Assembly (NCBI GenBank): GCA_029251165.1
Contig: JAQXDW010000074.1
Span: forward strand, 294,462-358,461
From: Myxococcota bacterium
Lineage (GTDB): Bacteria; Myxococcota_A; UBA796
DNA length: 64,000 nucleotides
Reading direction: 5' to 3'
This document shows positions 8,270-17,042 of this stretch, piece after piece (the stretch's first letter is position 1; every line of letters starts with the position of its first letter). The notes below the pieces were generated by a model. That model was not told the origin of the DNA, did no database searches, and saw nothing but the letters and a program-made list of their open reading frames with translations. Position numbers and translations under genes: made by a program.

Positions 8270-8562
8270 CCATCGACCAGCTCATCTCCACCGGCGCGGT
8301 CAACACGGCGCTCCCAAACCCTACCGGCGCTGCCCCTGCCGGTCCCGCGTTCTCCGATAGACTCAAGAGCGCGATTCAGACTGTGGACGCCAAGCAGATC
8401 CAGGCCGACGACAAGCTCCAGGCCGTCGCTGCAGGTAAAGACGTTGATCTGCACAGCACCATGATTGCCCTTCAGGAAGCTGACATTACCCTTCGGGCAA
8501 TGGTCTCTGTCCGTGACAAGGTCGTCGACGCTTACCAGCAGGTCATGAACATGTCGATTTAG
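8266..8562 (+). CDS. fliE: Flagellar hook-basal body protein FliE
   Basis: A 98-residue adaptor between the FliF ring and the FlgB/FlgC rod. The C-terminal half has the family pattern FSDRLKSAIQTVDAKQIQAD, GKDVDLHSTMIALQEADITL and a final VVDAYQQVMNMSI (consensus DLhdVmiAmekA...VRnKvveAYqeimrM). It overlaps flgC by four bases (ATGA). fliF would normally follow directly, but a membrane-protease gene on the other strand lies in between, with only 13 bases separating the two converging stops. Confidence 0.94.
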   Translation: MTIDQLISTGAVNTALPNPTGAAPAGPAFSDRLKSAIQTVDAKQIQADDKLQAVAAGKDVDLHSTMIALQEADITLRAMVSVRDKVVDAYQQVMNMSI

Positions 8563-8575
8563 TCGATTGCTGGGC

Positions 8576-9442
8576 TCAGAAATTCCGAATTGCATACCCG
8601 AGAAGATTGATCGAGCCGAGTTGGAAGCTGTGAAGCAGAAAGATCGGCACGAACGAGCGCGCGCGAAGGCAGAAGTACCCAGCAAAGAGCCCCCCAGGCA
8701 GCGACAGCATCAGCTCGATTCCCGGCTTGTGGGAATGCAGCAGGAAAAACGGGATGACCTGCAGCCAGATCGCGACTTTGTAGTCTCCGCGTCTGGCGAT
8801 ACCAAACAGCAGAAAGCCTCTGAACAGCATTTCCCAGCCTGCAAGGTCCACAATGTGGGCCAGCACCTTGACTCCCAGCATGACTGGATCGGTCTGAGCA
8901 GGCTTGTACGATGGGTAGTAGCTCGCCATCTCTGGACTCAGCAGCATCGCAGGGATGACCCAGGCGAGCACGATGACGCTGAGCACTCCAGCACGGGGTA
9001 CCCACCAGCGCCAGTCCCCCATCGTCAACCCCCAACGCCCCAACGTCTCCCGGCTCCGTGAGAGAACCACCAGAGCCAGTACAAGCCCGGCAAAACCTGG
9101 AAGGTAGAGAGCAGGGCTGTCTCTGAAGACCATCTCGTCCCCAAAGACTCTGATGAGGAGAGTCGCCAAGCAAAGGAGAGAGGCTGTGCCCGCCCCCAGT
9201 CGTGAACCGCCCCGTGAGAACGCTGACCAGCTTGCCAGGCCGGCGAGGGGAACCCCGGCGAACATCAGCATTCGCCAGACGGCGTTGTACAGTGGTCCTC
9301 CACGTGCAGCCAGTCCATCGGCAAAGTAGAATGCCATACATGCGGTGGTACCGATGACCAGCAGCAGCACATTGTCTCGCTCAGGCTCGGGACACTCAGA
9401 GAGCCCGCCCAGCATGTTTGTCCAAAAATGCTTCAGGAACAC
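8576..9442 (-). CDS. CPBP-family intramembrane metalloprotease-like protein
   Basis: A 288-residue polytopic membrane protein with about eight hydrophobic segments. Three motifs in order fit the CPBP (CAAX protease and bacteriocin-processing, Abi) family: WEMLFRG for the ExxxR motif (usually EExxFR), FFLLHS for FxxxH, and FLLHSFQLGSINL for the third, where the usual HxxxN is not clear. The single E in motif 1 and the altered motif 3 make it a divergent member whose activity is uncertain. The GTG start has AGGAGG eight bases upstream. It is oriented against the flagellar genes and divides fliE from fliF. Its function may be unrelated to the flagellum. Confidence 0.75.
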   Translation of the reverse strand: MFLKHFWTNMLGGLSECPEPERDNVLLLVIGTTACMAFYFADGLAARGGPLYNAVWRMLMFAGVPLAGLASWSAFSRGGSRLGAGTASLLCLATLLIRVFGDEMVFRDSPALYLPGFAGLVLALVVLSRSRETLGRWGLTMGDWRWWVPRAGVLSVIVLAWVIPAMLLSPEMASYYPSYKPAQTDPVMLGVKVLAHIVDLAGWEMLFRGFLLFGIARRGDYKVAIWLQVIPFFLLHSHKPGIELMLSLPGGLFAGYFCLRARSFVPIFLLHSFQLGSINLLGYAIRNF

Positions 9443-9506
9443 CTTCCAAACCTCCTGTAGATGTGGTGGTATCTCCCCATCGATACGAAATATCGAAAAC
9501 CCTACT

Positions 9507-9532
9507 TAAAGTCTGCTGACTCCAACCGATAG
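9507..9532 (+). promoter_or_regulatory. Sigma-28 (FliA)-like promoter before fliF
   Basis: TAAAGTCT at 9507-9514 and ACCGATAG at 9525-9532 match the flagellar sigma-28 boxes TAAAGTTT and GCCGATAA at 7 of 8 and 6 of 8 positions. The spacer is 10 bases, one short of the usual 11. It lies 33 bases before the fliF GTG in the short divergent gap, and would drive fliF onward. A TCGATA/TATCGA dyad sits just upstream at 9480-9496. Confidence 0.5.
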
Positions 9533-9564
9533 GAGGGAGCAGACTCAACTCATCGGACTCCCGT

Positions 9565-11115
9565 GTGAACGAGATTTTTAGCCAGATTAAAGCTTTCTAT
9601 GAGGGCTTAGATCCTTCCAGACGGCGTATCTTGCTCGTTGCTGTCGCTCTGAGCATTTTGGGGCTGATAGGGGTCGGACTCTGGTCGAGTCAGGAGCGGT
9701 ATGGCACGGTCTATACCTCCGCAGACCCTCGAGAGGTCCAGGCAACGACCGGAGCCCTGGAAGCCGCCGGCATTGAATACCGAGTCTCACGAGACGGCAC
9801 GCGCCTTGAGGTCCCGATTGCGGACATCGGCGCAGCGCGTCTCCAAGCTGCTGCTGCGGGCCAGTTCAACGGACTCGACATCATCGGGGCCATCGAGCTT
9901 GGTACTTCTCCATCTAATGAGAGGATGTACCAGAACTATGCTCTTCAGAAAGAGATCGAGCGGACCGTCAACAGCATCGACGCCGTAACCGGAAGCCGGG
10001 TCCACATTGTCCAGCCGGATCGGGTGAACTTTTTCTCTCGCGACACCGTTGCAACCGCCAGCGTCATGCTCGATCTCATGCCGGGTACGACATTGAGCCG
10101 AGAGCAGATCGCCGGCATCGCTGGCTTGGTCTCTGGTGCGGTCCATGGTCTCGAGAGCTCCGATGTCTCTCTCATCGACAACTATGGAACCCTTCTCCAT
10201 CCCAGTACCGAAGGCAGCAGCGGCATCATCGCCACGGTCTCCGAGCGCGCCTCGGTCGAGGAAGGAGCGATGCAGGGGAAGATCCTCCAGGCGCTCCTTC
10301 CGATGCTCGGTCACCCCCGGCACGTAGCCGCAGCAGTGACCGTCGAGCTTGAGACCAGCGCGATTACCCGCAACGAGATGGCTTTCGATCCGGAGTCTGG
10401 TGTTCTCGTCTCCAGTGATCTGCTTGAGGAGCAGAGCTCTGATGGAGCCCCTGCGCGTGGCGTACCGGGTGCAGAGAGTAACCTCCCAGAGCAGGCCGCT
10501 GCGACTGGCGGGAGCGAGACCTCGGTGCTCCAAGAGCAGTCCAACTACGAGTACTCTCAGACAAACACCGTCGAGACGCTCCCTGCTGGTCGCCTGAAGC
10601 GTGTCAGCACCTCGGTCACCGTTGATGCTCGTGCGCTCCAGCGGCTCATCGAGACCTCAGATGGAGCCGAAGAGCGCGAAGCTTTAGAGCAAAAAGTCGA
10701 GGAGCTCATCCGAGGAGCGGTCGGCTACAGGGCGGATCGCGGCGACACCATCGAGGTTGCGTTCATCCCGTTTGTCGAGCCCCAGGTCGAGGAGACATCT
10801 GACCTAACTGCAGCAACCTGGCACATTCGACAGCTTCTCCCTTCCATTATTGTTGGCCTCTCTGTGCTGATGTTCTTCTTGTTCGTCGCGAAGCCGCTGG
10901 TCGCGAAGATGATCGAGCCGACCCGGCCTCGGCCTGGCGAAGACGACTACAGCAAGGAGACCTCTGAGAGAGAGAGCACCACGGATCTTCTCGAGCGAAT
11001 GAGAGGGCTGGCCGCGGGAGCTGAAGTCATCGACTCCTCAGAGCTGAACCAACTGATTACCAGTCACGAGGGACCCGCAGCTGCGGTTCTTCGGCGCTGG
11101 ATCAAGGCCACTTAG
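9565..11115 (+). CDS. fliF: Flagellar MS-ring protein FliF
   Basis: A 516-residue inner-membrane ring protein on which the export gate and C ring assemble. GTG 9565 gives MNEIFSQIKAFYEGL. A first membrane helix lies near residues 22-40 (ILLVAVALSILGLIGVGLW) and a second near 427-447 (SIIVGLSVLMFFLFVAKPLV). Between them are the ring-building domains, with RVHIVQPDRVNFFSRDTVAT and TLSREQIAGIAGLVSGAV typical of the YscJ/FliF domain. The cytoplasmic tail ends in AAVLRRWIKAT, which should bind FliG. It is somewhat shorter than enterobacterial FliF, mostly in the linker. fliG follows after 10 bases. Confidence 0.95.
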   Translation: MNEIFSQIKAFYEGLDPSRRRILLVAVALSILGLIGVGLWSSQERYGTVYTSADPREVQATTGALEAAGIEYRVSRDGTRLEVPIADIGAARLQAAAAGQFNGLDIIGAIELGTSPSNERMYQNYALQKEIERTVNSIDAVTGSRVHIVQPDRVNFFSRDTVATASVMLDLMPGTTLSREQIAGIAGLVSGAVHGLESSDVSLIDNYGTLLHPSTEGSSGIIATVSERASVEEGAMQGKILQALLPMLGHPRHVAAAVTVELETSAITRNEMAFDPESGVLVSSDLLEEQSSDGAPARGVPGAESNLPEQAAATGGSETSVLQEQSNYEYSQTNTVETLPAGRLKRVSTSVTVDARALQRLIETSDGAEEREALEQKVEELIRGAVGYRADRGDTIEVAFIPFVEPQVEETSDLTAATWHIRQLLPSIIVGLSVLMFFLFVAKPLVAKMIEPTRPRPGEDDYSKETSERESTTDLLERMRGLAAGAEVIDSSELNQLITSHEGPAAAVLRRWIKAT

Positions 11116-11125
11116 GAGCCTGACG

Positions 11126-12133
11126 ATGACAGACTCAGAACTCAGCGGCACTCAGCGTGCCGCGATCATGATCATGGTTCTGGATCCGGAAGTGGCAAAA
11201 GGGCTGCTTCGTCAGATGACGGATCAGGAGATCCAGTCGATCGGCATGGCGATTTCAGAGATCGATCGCGTCCCTCCGGCGCTCATCGAGGATGTCGTCC
11301 GTGAGTTCGTTGTTGAACTCTCCGAGAGCCTCATGGTGCCTCAGGCGGGACCGGAGTTCGTCGATCAGGTGCTCCCTGATCTCATCGATCCAGATCGACA
11401 GGGCAACATCATCCCGATGCTTCGTCGGCGTGTGGATCGAAGCTTCGAGCGCTTCATCTCGCAGCGAGATGCTGCCGCGGTCGCTGCACTGCTTCGCGAC
11501 GAACGCCCCCAGGCGCAAGCGGTCGCGCTCTCTCTGATGGGTCCAGACAATGCCGCTCGCATCCTCAAGCGGTTCGCCGCTCCGGAGCAGCGAGAAGTCG
11601 TGATGCGCATGGCGCGCCTCAAGCGCATCCCTGGTGAGCTGGCTGATGACGTCACGGGTGCACTTCGTGCGGCGCTTGGCAGCAGCGATGACCAGCTCCA
11701 GCTTGGCGGTGTCGATGCGACTGCGCGTGTCCTCGGTCAGATGCGCCGCAAGGACAACGAGAGCATCCTCCAGGACATTCAGGACGAAAACTTTGACATG
11801 GCTGATAAGCTCCGGCGTCGGATGGTGGTCTTCGAGGACCTCACCCAGCTCAACAGCCGTGCCGTTCAGGCCCTCATCAAGAACGTCGATCGAGAGGTCT
11901 TGCTGGTCGCCCTTCAGGGAGCCGAGGCCGAGCTGATTGATCTGTTCTTCGATAATGTCTCTACAAACGCCGCGAAGGACATGCGAGAGCAGATGGAGTA
12001 CATGGAGCAGCCTCCGCGTACCAAGATTCGCGAGGCGCGCGAGACCATCACCGCTGCTGCGCTGCGGCTCGCTGAGGAAGGGGTCATCAATCTCCAGCTC
12101 GGTGCTGAGGATGACGACGAGGACGGCGGATGA
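11126..12133 (+). CDS. fliG: Flagellar motor switch protein FliG
   Basis: A 335-residue rotor protein that binds FliF through its N domain and is turned by MotA through charged residues of its C domain. Family features: LSGTQRAAIMIMVLDPEVA at the N terminus, a middle armadillo-type domain with DERPQAQAVALSLM, and the C-terminal torque domain MVVFEDLTQLNSRAVQALI followed by ALQGAEAELIDLFF and ITAAALRLAEEGVI. Length is normal. The stop overlaps the fliH ATG. The acidic tail EDDDEDGG is a small peculiarity. Confidence 0.96.
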   Translation: MTDSELSGTQRAAIMIMVLDPEVAKGLLRQMTDQEIQSIGMAISEIDRVPPALIEDVVREFVVELSESLMVPQAGPEFVDQVLPDLIDPDRQGNIIPMLRRRVDRSFERFISQRDAAAVAALLRDERPQAQAVALSLMGPDNAARILKRFAAPEQREVVMRMARLKRIPGELADDVTGALRAALGSSDDQLQLGGVDATARVLGQMRRKDNESILQDIQDENFDMADKLRRRMVVFEDLTQLNSRAVQALIKNVDREVLLVALQGAEAELIDLFFDNVSTNAAKDMREQMEYMEQPPRTKIREARETITAAALRLAEEGVINLQLGAEDDDEDGG

Positions 12134-12759
12134 GCTTCGTTCCGCTCCAGTCTGGCCCGACCAGCTTCTCAGACTCACTGCTGCCACCAGAGTCTGAGCC
12201 CACCGCTGATGTCAACCCCACTCGGGATGACGCTGACAGCGGCGAGCCCTCTGGTCCGAGCCCTGCCGAGATCGAGGCCCTCATTGCCGCTGCCGAGGTG
12301 CGGGGAGCGGCACAAGTCCACGCCGAGGTCGCGGAGGAACGAGCGCAGCTCACCGCACGTGCCTCTGAGCTGGAGGCGCTCCTTGTTCATGTCGAGGAAA
12401 CCCGTCGTTCTGATCGCAGCGAGACCCGGCAGCTCATCGGCAGCCTCATTATCTCCTCGATGCGTCGGCTCATTGGTGAGCACCCGCTCCTCCGGGAGGC
12501 TGCCCTTCGCCATGCATTTGCGCAGGCGGTCGCCAGCATGGTGGGCGATCGCGACGTTGTGCTGTGGGTCGCCCCAGGGCAGGAGGCCATCGCTCGAGAG
12601 CTGATCGATGAGCGAGAGGGCTGGAGCGTGCGAGTCAGCACGGAGCTTCATGCAGGGATGCAGGTCGTCGGCCCGCGCGGTCGACTGGACAGCTCACTGA
12701 TGACCGCCATCATTGCGATGGAGTCTGCAGTAGACGCTTGGCTGGAGGAGCGGCCGTGA
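12130..12759 (+). CDS. fliH: Flagellar assembly protein FliH
   Basis: A 209-residue stator-like regulator of the FliI ATPase. The N-terminal part is low-complexity (rich in P, S and E). The centre, about 50-90, is a helical segment with A/E-rich heptads (AAEVRGAAQVHAEVAEERAQ). The C-terminal domain (VLWVAPGQEAIARELIDE ... GMQVVGPRGRLDSSLMTAII) matches the V-ATPase-E-like end of FliH. It lies between fliG and fliI and overlaps both, which is the conserved order and independent support for the assignment. Confidence 0.88.
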   Translation: MSFVPLQSGPTSFSDSLLPPESEPTADVNPTRDDADSGEPSGPSPAEIEALIAAAEVRGAAQVHAEVAEERAQLTARASELEALLVHVEETRRSDRSETRQLIGSLIISSMRRLIGEHPLLREAALRHAFAQAVASMVGDRDVVLWVAPGQEAIARELIDEREGWSVRVSTELHAGMQVVGPRGRLDSSLMTAIIAMESAVDAWLEERP

Positions 12760-14081
12760 GTCTCGGGCTTGAGGCGCTCCAGCGTCGACTCTCCGCCACG
12801 ACACTCACTCTCCAGCGTGGCCGCGTCACCAAGGTCGTCGGCAATGTTGTCGAGGCGCAGCTTCCGGCTGCAACGGTCGGTGCCTCTGCCACCATCGGTG
12901 ACGTGCCGGCAGAAGTCATCGGCTTCAAGGATCAACGCGCCCTGCTGATGCCGCTAGATCGCCTCGGCGGTGTCTCCTATGGCACGACCGTTACCCTTCG
13001 CCCTGAGCCGCTGTCGATCCCCGTCGGTGAGGGCATGCTCGGTCGTGTCCTTGATCCGCTGGGACGCCCCATGGATGGGGAGCCGCTGCTGAATTGTCCG
13101 GATCGACGTCCCCTGACGGGCTCTGCTCCAGATCCACTTCAGCGGACTCGAATCACTGAGATGATGGAGACTGGAGTCTCTGCGATTGACGGCATGCTCA
13201 CTTTGGGAGTGGGGCAGCGTATTGCAATTATGGCCGGATCCGGTGTGGGAAAGAGTACCCTGCTGGGGATGCTGGCCCGATACTCTGACGCCGACATCAA
13301 CGTGGTTGCCCTGGTCGGAGAGCGAGGCCGGGAGGTCCGAGAATTCGTAGAGCGTGAGCTCGGTGATGAGGGCATGGCAAGGAGCGTACTCATTGTCTCA
13401 ACCTCCGACAGCTCTCCGATCATGCAGATCAAGTGTGTCGAGTCTGCGCTTGCCGTTGCTGAGCATTTTCGCGACCAGGGACGGCAGGTCCTCCTGATGG
13501 TCGACAGCCTCACCCGCACCGCGATGGCTCAGCGTCAGATCGGTCTTGCTGCAGGTGAGCCTCCGACCACCCGTGGCTACACTCCCTCTGTCTTCACCTT
13601 GCTGCCGCAGCTCTTGGAGCGAGCCGGGCAGGGAGCCGAAGGGGGCATCACGGCAGTCTGTACGGTACTTGTCGAGGGAGATGACATGACGGATCCCGTC
13701 GCAGACACCGTGCGTGGAATCGTCGATGGGCACATCGTTCTGTCTCGAGAGCTCGCCAGCCATGGTCACTATCCTGCGATCGATGTCCTGGAGAGTCTCA
13801 GCCGCACGATGCCGTGGACCATCGAACCTGAGCAGCTGGCGCAGGCTCAGCAGATCAGAGCGAGCATCGCGACCTGGAAAGAGAACCATGAGATCATCCG
13901 GCTTGGGGCCTATCGACGCGGCTCAGATGCTCGGGTTGACGAAGCGATCATGCTCAAGCCTCGTATCGATGACCTCCTGACCCAGCCCCTCGGCGTGCGG
14001 GTCCCGCTCGCACAGACACGGCAGAAGATGGCGGCGATCTGCGTGCCACAGCCTCGTCGAAAACGTCCAGAGCGGACGTGA
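12756..14081 (+). CDS. fliI: Flagellum-specific ATPase FliI
   Basis: A 441-residue F1-beta-like hexameric ATPase that unloads export substrates at the gate. I chose GTG 12756, which overlaps the fliH TGA and has GGAGGAG at 12743-12749; a TTG at 12738 in the same frame is less likely. Walker A is GSGVGKST near residue 160, followed by VGERGREVREFV, and Walker B is QVLLMVDSLTR. The signature PPTTRGYTPSVFTLLPQLLE and the closing HYPAIDVLESLSR are typical. fliJ follows with an overlapping or short start region. Confidence 0.96.
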   Translation: MSLGLEALQRRLSATTLTLQRGRVTKVVGNVVEAQLPAATVGASATIGDVPAEVIGFKDQRALLMPLDRLGGVSYGTTVTLRPEPLSIPVGEGMLGRVLDPLGRPMDGEPLLNCPDRRPLTGSAPDPLQRTRITEMMETGVSAIDGMLTLGVGQRIAIMAGSGVGKSTLLGMLARYSDADINVVALVGERGREVREFVERELGDEGMARSVLIVSTSDSSPIMQIKCVESALAVAEHFRDQGRQVLLMVDSLTRTAMAQRQIGLAAGEPPTTRGYTPSVFTLLPQLLERAGQGAEGGITAVCTVLVEGDDMTDPVADTVRGIVDGHIVLSRELASHGHYPAIDVLESLSRTMPWTIEPEQLAQAQQIRASIATWKENHEIIRLGAYRRGSDARVDEAIMLKPRIDDLLTQPLGVRVPLAQTRQKMAAICVPQPRRKRPERT

Positions 14082-14167
14082 GCTCTTGGTCGCTTGTTCC
14101 CACATGGTCGGTGCATGAAGTCTATGGGTTTCCAGGTATTTGGTGTACGATGCTCCCGAGGTGTCCG

Positions 14168-14590
14168 ATGAAGGGTGTGCTGTCCCGACTCCAGAGCATT
14201 CGTGAGCTTAAAAAAAAGCAGGCGTGGCTGGAGTTGATCGAGTCCGAGCGACTCCGCGAGGAGCAGTACACGCACCTGACCGCCTTGGAGGCAGAGGTTG
14301 CTGCCGTGCGGACTGTGGCAGACATTGAAGAGGCGGGCTGGGCTGCTTATCGCCACAGCTGGTGCCTCCAGATGGAGATGCGTCGGCGCCGTGCTGAGGA
14401 GTCTCTTGCAGAGCGGACCAAAAAGCGAGAGGACGATCGCGTTCTTCTTGAGTCTGCGCGTAGAGAGGCTCGCACCATCGGGCTGGTCTTAGAGCGAATC
14501 GAGAGAGACGAAGCCATCGAGGCTCGCCGAGAAGAAGGTCGCAGAAACGACGAGATTGGAACCATGAGTTGGTGGAGAGTGAGCGGATGA
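14168..14590 (+). CDS. fliJ: Flagellar export protein FliJ
   Basis: A 140-residue coiled-coil protein that acts as the central stalk of the FliI/FliH export ATPase. Almost the whole chain is charged helix (QSIRELKKKQAWLELIESER, EMRRRRAEESLAERTKKRED), as in FliJ. The frame is open back to a GTG at 14078 that overlaps the fliI stop, but residues before MKGVLSRLQSIREL do not look like FliJ, so I prefer ATG 14168 with GAGG upstream. If the GTG is used, a 30-residue extension would be added. The stop overlaps the next ATG. Confidence 0.85.
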   Translation: MKGVLSRLQSIRELKKKQAWLELIESERLREEQYTHLTALEAEVAAVRTVADIEEAGWAAYRHSWCLQMEMRRRRAEESLAERTKKREDDRVLLESARREARTIGLVLERIERDEAIEARREEGRRNDEIGTMSWWRVSG

Positions 14591-15108
14591 GGTTGTTCTT
14601 GTTCTTTGCCGGCTGCCTGTTCGGCGGCATGGCCTCGTCCTTCGCAGCCAATCAGGACGGCTTTACCAGCTCTGAGGAGCTCGGACGACCTGCTCTGGAT
14701 GGTGAAACGAACGTTGCAACACGCCTCTCAGACCGTGCCGCTGCGCTCGCTGCATTGGAGAAGTCTCTGGATGCTCAGGGGCAGGATCTCGCCGTAGAGC
14801 GAGAGCGTATCCGCGCTGACATCGCTCGTAACGAAGCCATTCGCCAAGAACTCAGTGACCTGATTGCAGATCTCGATGCCCGAAATGCTGAGCAGGTGCT
14901 CGGCCAGGTGAAGGTCTACGAGAAGATGCGTGGTGCGCAGGCAGCAGCGGTGCTGGAGCTGACGGACCAGGAGATTGCTCTTGCCATCATCCAGGGAATG
15001 CGACCAGACAAGAGCGCTCGGGTGCTCAGCGCCATGAACCCAGAGATTGCAGCTCGACTGACTGAGGAACTCAGCGCCCATCCTCTCTCTGAGGTAGAGC
15101 TGCCGTGA
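14587..15108 (+). CDS. MotE/MgtE-N-like periplasmic protein
   Basis: A 173-residue exported protein. ATG 14587 overlaps the fliJ stop and gives MRLFLFFAGCLFGG, a signal or membrane anchor. Residues about 50-105 form a long coiled coil (ALAALEKSLDAQGQDLAVER). The C terminus EKMRGAQAAAVLELTDQEI and ALAIIQGMRPDKSARVLSAM matches the MgtE-N-like repeat of the MotE family, often encoded after fliJ. In other bacteria such proteins help MotB or motor assembly in the periplasm. The specific role here is inferred from family and position. Confidence 0.8.
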   Translation: MRLFLFFAGCLFGGMASSFAANQDGFTSSEELGRPALDGETNVATRLSDRAAALAALEKSLDAQGQDLAVERERIRADIARNEAIRQELSDLIADLDARNAEQVLGQVKVYEKMRGAQAAAVLELTDQEIALAIIQGMRPDKSARVLSAMNPEIAARLTEELSAHPLSEVELP

Positions 15109-16265
15109 TCTCTGGACTTCCCATCTTGCCCCAGCTGCTGCCGACAGAGCCCGCCGCGACCCCGCAGCCGACTGCTCCTGACGACTTCAACTCGTTGCTC
15201 CAGCAGGGGCCTGCAGCAATCGAGGGCGATGAGGCAATGGTCTCGGCTCTTCCTGCCGATGCTCTTGCCGCTTCTTCCGGCTTCACCGCGCTGCTCCAGG
15301 GAGAGGCTGCACCACTCGAGGCCGCACTACTTGAAGCCAGTGAGGCGATGGTGCCGGATTTTTCAGATCCAGCGTCAACGGTCTCTGGCGACATGATCGA
15401 ATTGCTGGAGCGAGGGCCTGCAGACCTTGAGGTGGCTGGCGCTCCGGTGATGGACCCTGTCCTCTCCATAGAGCCGCTTCCTGTCCTCAGCGAGGTCAGC
15501 AGTCTTCAGCAGCGAGAGACTGTTCAGTCTGAAAGCGACGAAGCCTCAATTCCTGAGACCACACCCGTCGAGCTGCTGAGCATCCCCGGCCTCCATCCAC
15601 TGGATATCTCGACTGTCGCCGCGGCCTCTCTTCCGGTCGCAGAGGGACTCTCTGCTCTGACCCGTGTCTTGCCGACGCCGACACCGGATGGTGATGAGGC
15701 GGCTGATGCCCCAGAGTCCACTGGAGACTCCGCGGCCCCAGCGAGCGAGCCGATGATACTGGAGATAGCGGAGCTCACGCAGCCCCCGGTGGTCTCCACA
15801 GAGAGCGTCGAGATGCCTCTTGTCGAGGTCATTGCGGAGACCAGTCGCGCCGCTTCAGAGACGAGGGCTGCGCTTCCTCCTCCCGAGCCGCTCGATGTTG
15901 TCCGTGCCGCCCCACCCGACGACACCCACCTGCGCTTCCAGCGTCTCACCCACGATCAGCTCACGCTGCGGATTGAAGATGCGGACGGCGCAATGGATGT
16001 GGAGGTCTCTCGCGAGCAGGCCGCACTCCAAGTACGGATCGTCGCTCCTGTTGAGGCCATTCCAGAGCTTATGGGTCTCGAAAGCGCCATCGAAGGAGCG
16101 CTGCTTGCCCTCGGGCTTGAGCTGGGCTCGTACACCACTGCCAGCCGAGACGACGAGTCACTCGAGACAGAGCATGCAGATGATGACGGTGAGGGTGAAG
16201 TGAGCGAGACGGAGACCGAAGGCCGCTCGGCTGGCCCGAACCGTCTCCTGGATATGGTCGTCTGA
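15105..16265 (+). CDS. fliK: Flagellar hook-length control protein FliK
   Basis: A 386-residue exported ruler that stops hook growth and switches the export gate to filament substrates. GTG 15105 overlaps the previous stop. Residues 1-270 are acidic, S/P/E-rich and repetitive in style, as in FliK rulers. The C-terminal switch domain, about 275-350, has LRFQRLTHDQLTLRIEDADG, VEVSREQAALQVRIVAPVEA and IEGALLALGLELGSY, the hook-length Flg_hook pattern. The tail beyond it is highly acidic. Sequence identity with known FliK is clearly limited to the C domain, which is usual. A sigma-28-like site lies in the gap that follows. Confidence 0.85.
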   Translation: MISGLPILPQLLPTEPAATPQPTAPDDFNSLLQQGPAAIEGDEAMVSALPADALAASSGFTALLQGEAAPLEAALLEASEAMVPDFSDPASTVSGDMIELLERGPADLEVAGAPVMDPVLSIEPLPVLSEVSSLQQRETVQSESDEASIPETTPVELLSIPGLHPLDISTVAAASLPVAEGLSALTRVLPTPTPDGDEAADAPESTGDSAAPASEPMILEIAELTQPPVVSTESVEMPLVEVIAETSRAASETRAALPPPEPLDVVRAAPPDDTHLRFQRLTHDQLTLRIEDADGAMDVEVSREQAALQVRIVAPVEAIPELMGLESAIEGALLALGLELGSYTTASRDDESLETEHADDDGEGEVSETETEGRSAGPNRLLDMVV

Positions 16266-16286
16266 TTTTTATGGTGTTTATTTCTA

Positions 16287-16313
16287 TAAATCTTGAGCTT
16301 GCTGGGTCGATAA
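16287..16313 (+). promoter_or_regulatory. Sigma-28 (FliA)-like promoter before flgD
   Basis: TAAATCTT at 16287-16294, an 11-base spacer, then GTCGATAA at 16306-16313. The -10 box matches GCCGATAA at 7 of 8 positions, the TAAA core is exact, and the spacing is exactly that of the flagellar sigma factor. It lies in the 93-base AT-rich gap between fliK and flgD, giving a leader of about 40 bases. It would drive flgD, flgE and perhaps motA onward. Confidence 0.6.
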
Positions 16314-16358
16314 TGGTCGCGGAGCAGCCAAAGCACATTCTGATGAACTGGAGGTCTG

Positions 16359-17042
16359 ATGAACGTCACCCTTGATGGGGTCAGCCAGCTATCTGCGGCG
16401 ACCACTGCCAGCACTACTGGGAGCTCGGATCTCGGTGAGGAGAACTTCATGAAGCTCCTCGTCACCCAACTCCAGAACCAGGATCCGCTCAATCCCCAAT
16501 CCAACGAAGAGTTCGTCGCGCAGCTCGCGACCTTCAGCTCACTTGAGCAGCTCGTCTCCCTCAACTCTGGTGTCGACGCGCTGTACCTGGCGAGTGCTTC
16601 GATGAACAACGCGACGATGACCCAGCTTCTGGGCAACGATGTTGTCGCTTGGTCGAACGAGTTCAACTACGACGCCTCTGGTGCTGTCGAGCTGAACTTC
16701 GATTCTGAGACGGCCACCAGCTCCGCGACCATGACCATCTCCAATGCCGATGGCGACGTCATCTGGTCTGGAGAGATGGGTGCGCTGGAGTCCGGTGAGG
16801 GGAGCTGGACCTGGGACGGCCTTGACGCCGATGGCAATGCTGTAGAAGCGGGCCTCTACAGCTTCGACATCGACGCCAGCACAGAGACAGGTGATGACGT
16901 GACGGTCTCTGGTCAGATCCACGGTACTGTCGATGGAATGTCGTACGAAGATGGCAGCCCGGTGCCCTCCGTCGGCGACGTTGAATTCACCCTGGGCGAC
17001 ATTCTTCGCGTTGAATCTTCCCCAACTGATCAGGAGGACTGA
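16359..17042 (+). CDS. flgD: Flagellar hook-capping protein FlgD
   Basis: A 227-residue hook-assembly scaffold that caps the growing hook and is lost when the filament forms. The N-terminal region contains the diagnostic FMKLLVTQLQNQDPLNPQ followed by EEFVAQLATFSSLEQL. The C-terminal half has a FlgD Ig-like fold (TMTISNADGDVIWSGEMG, GLYSFDIDAS). GGAGG at 16350-16354 sets the ATG. Its stop overlaps the flgE ATG, so cap and hook subunits are coupled. Confidence 0.95.
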   Translation: MNVTLDGVSQLSAATTASTTGSSDLGEENFMKLLVTQLQNQDPLNPQSNEEFVAQLATFSSLEQLVSLNSGVDALYLASASMNNATMTQLLGNDVVAWSNEFNYDASGAVELNFDSETATSSATMTISNADGDVIWSGEMGALESGEGSWTWDGLDADGNAVEAGLYSFDIDASTETGDDVTVSGQIHGTVDGMSYEDGSPVPSVGDVEFTLGDILRVESSPTDQED

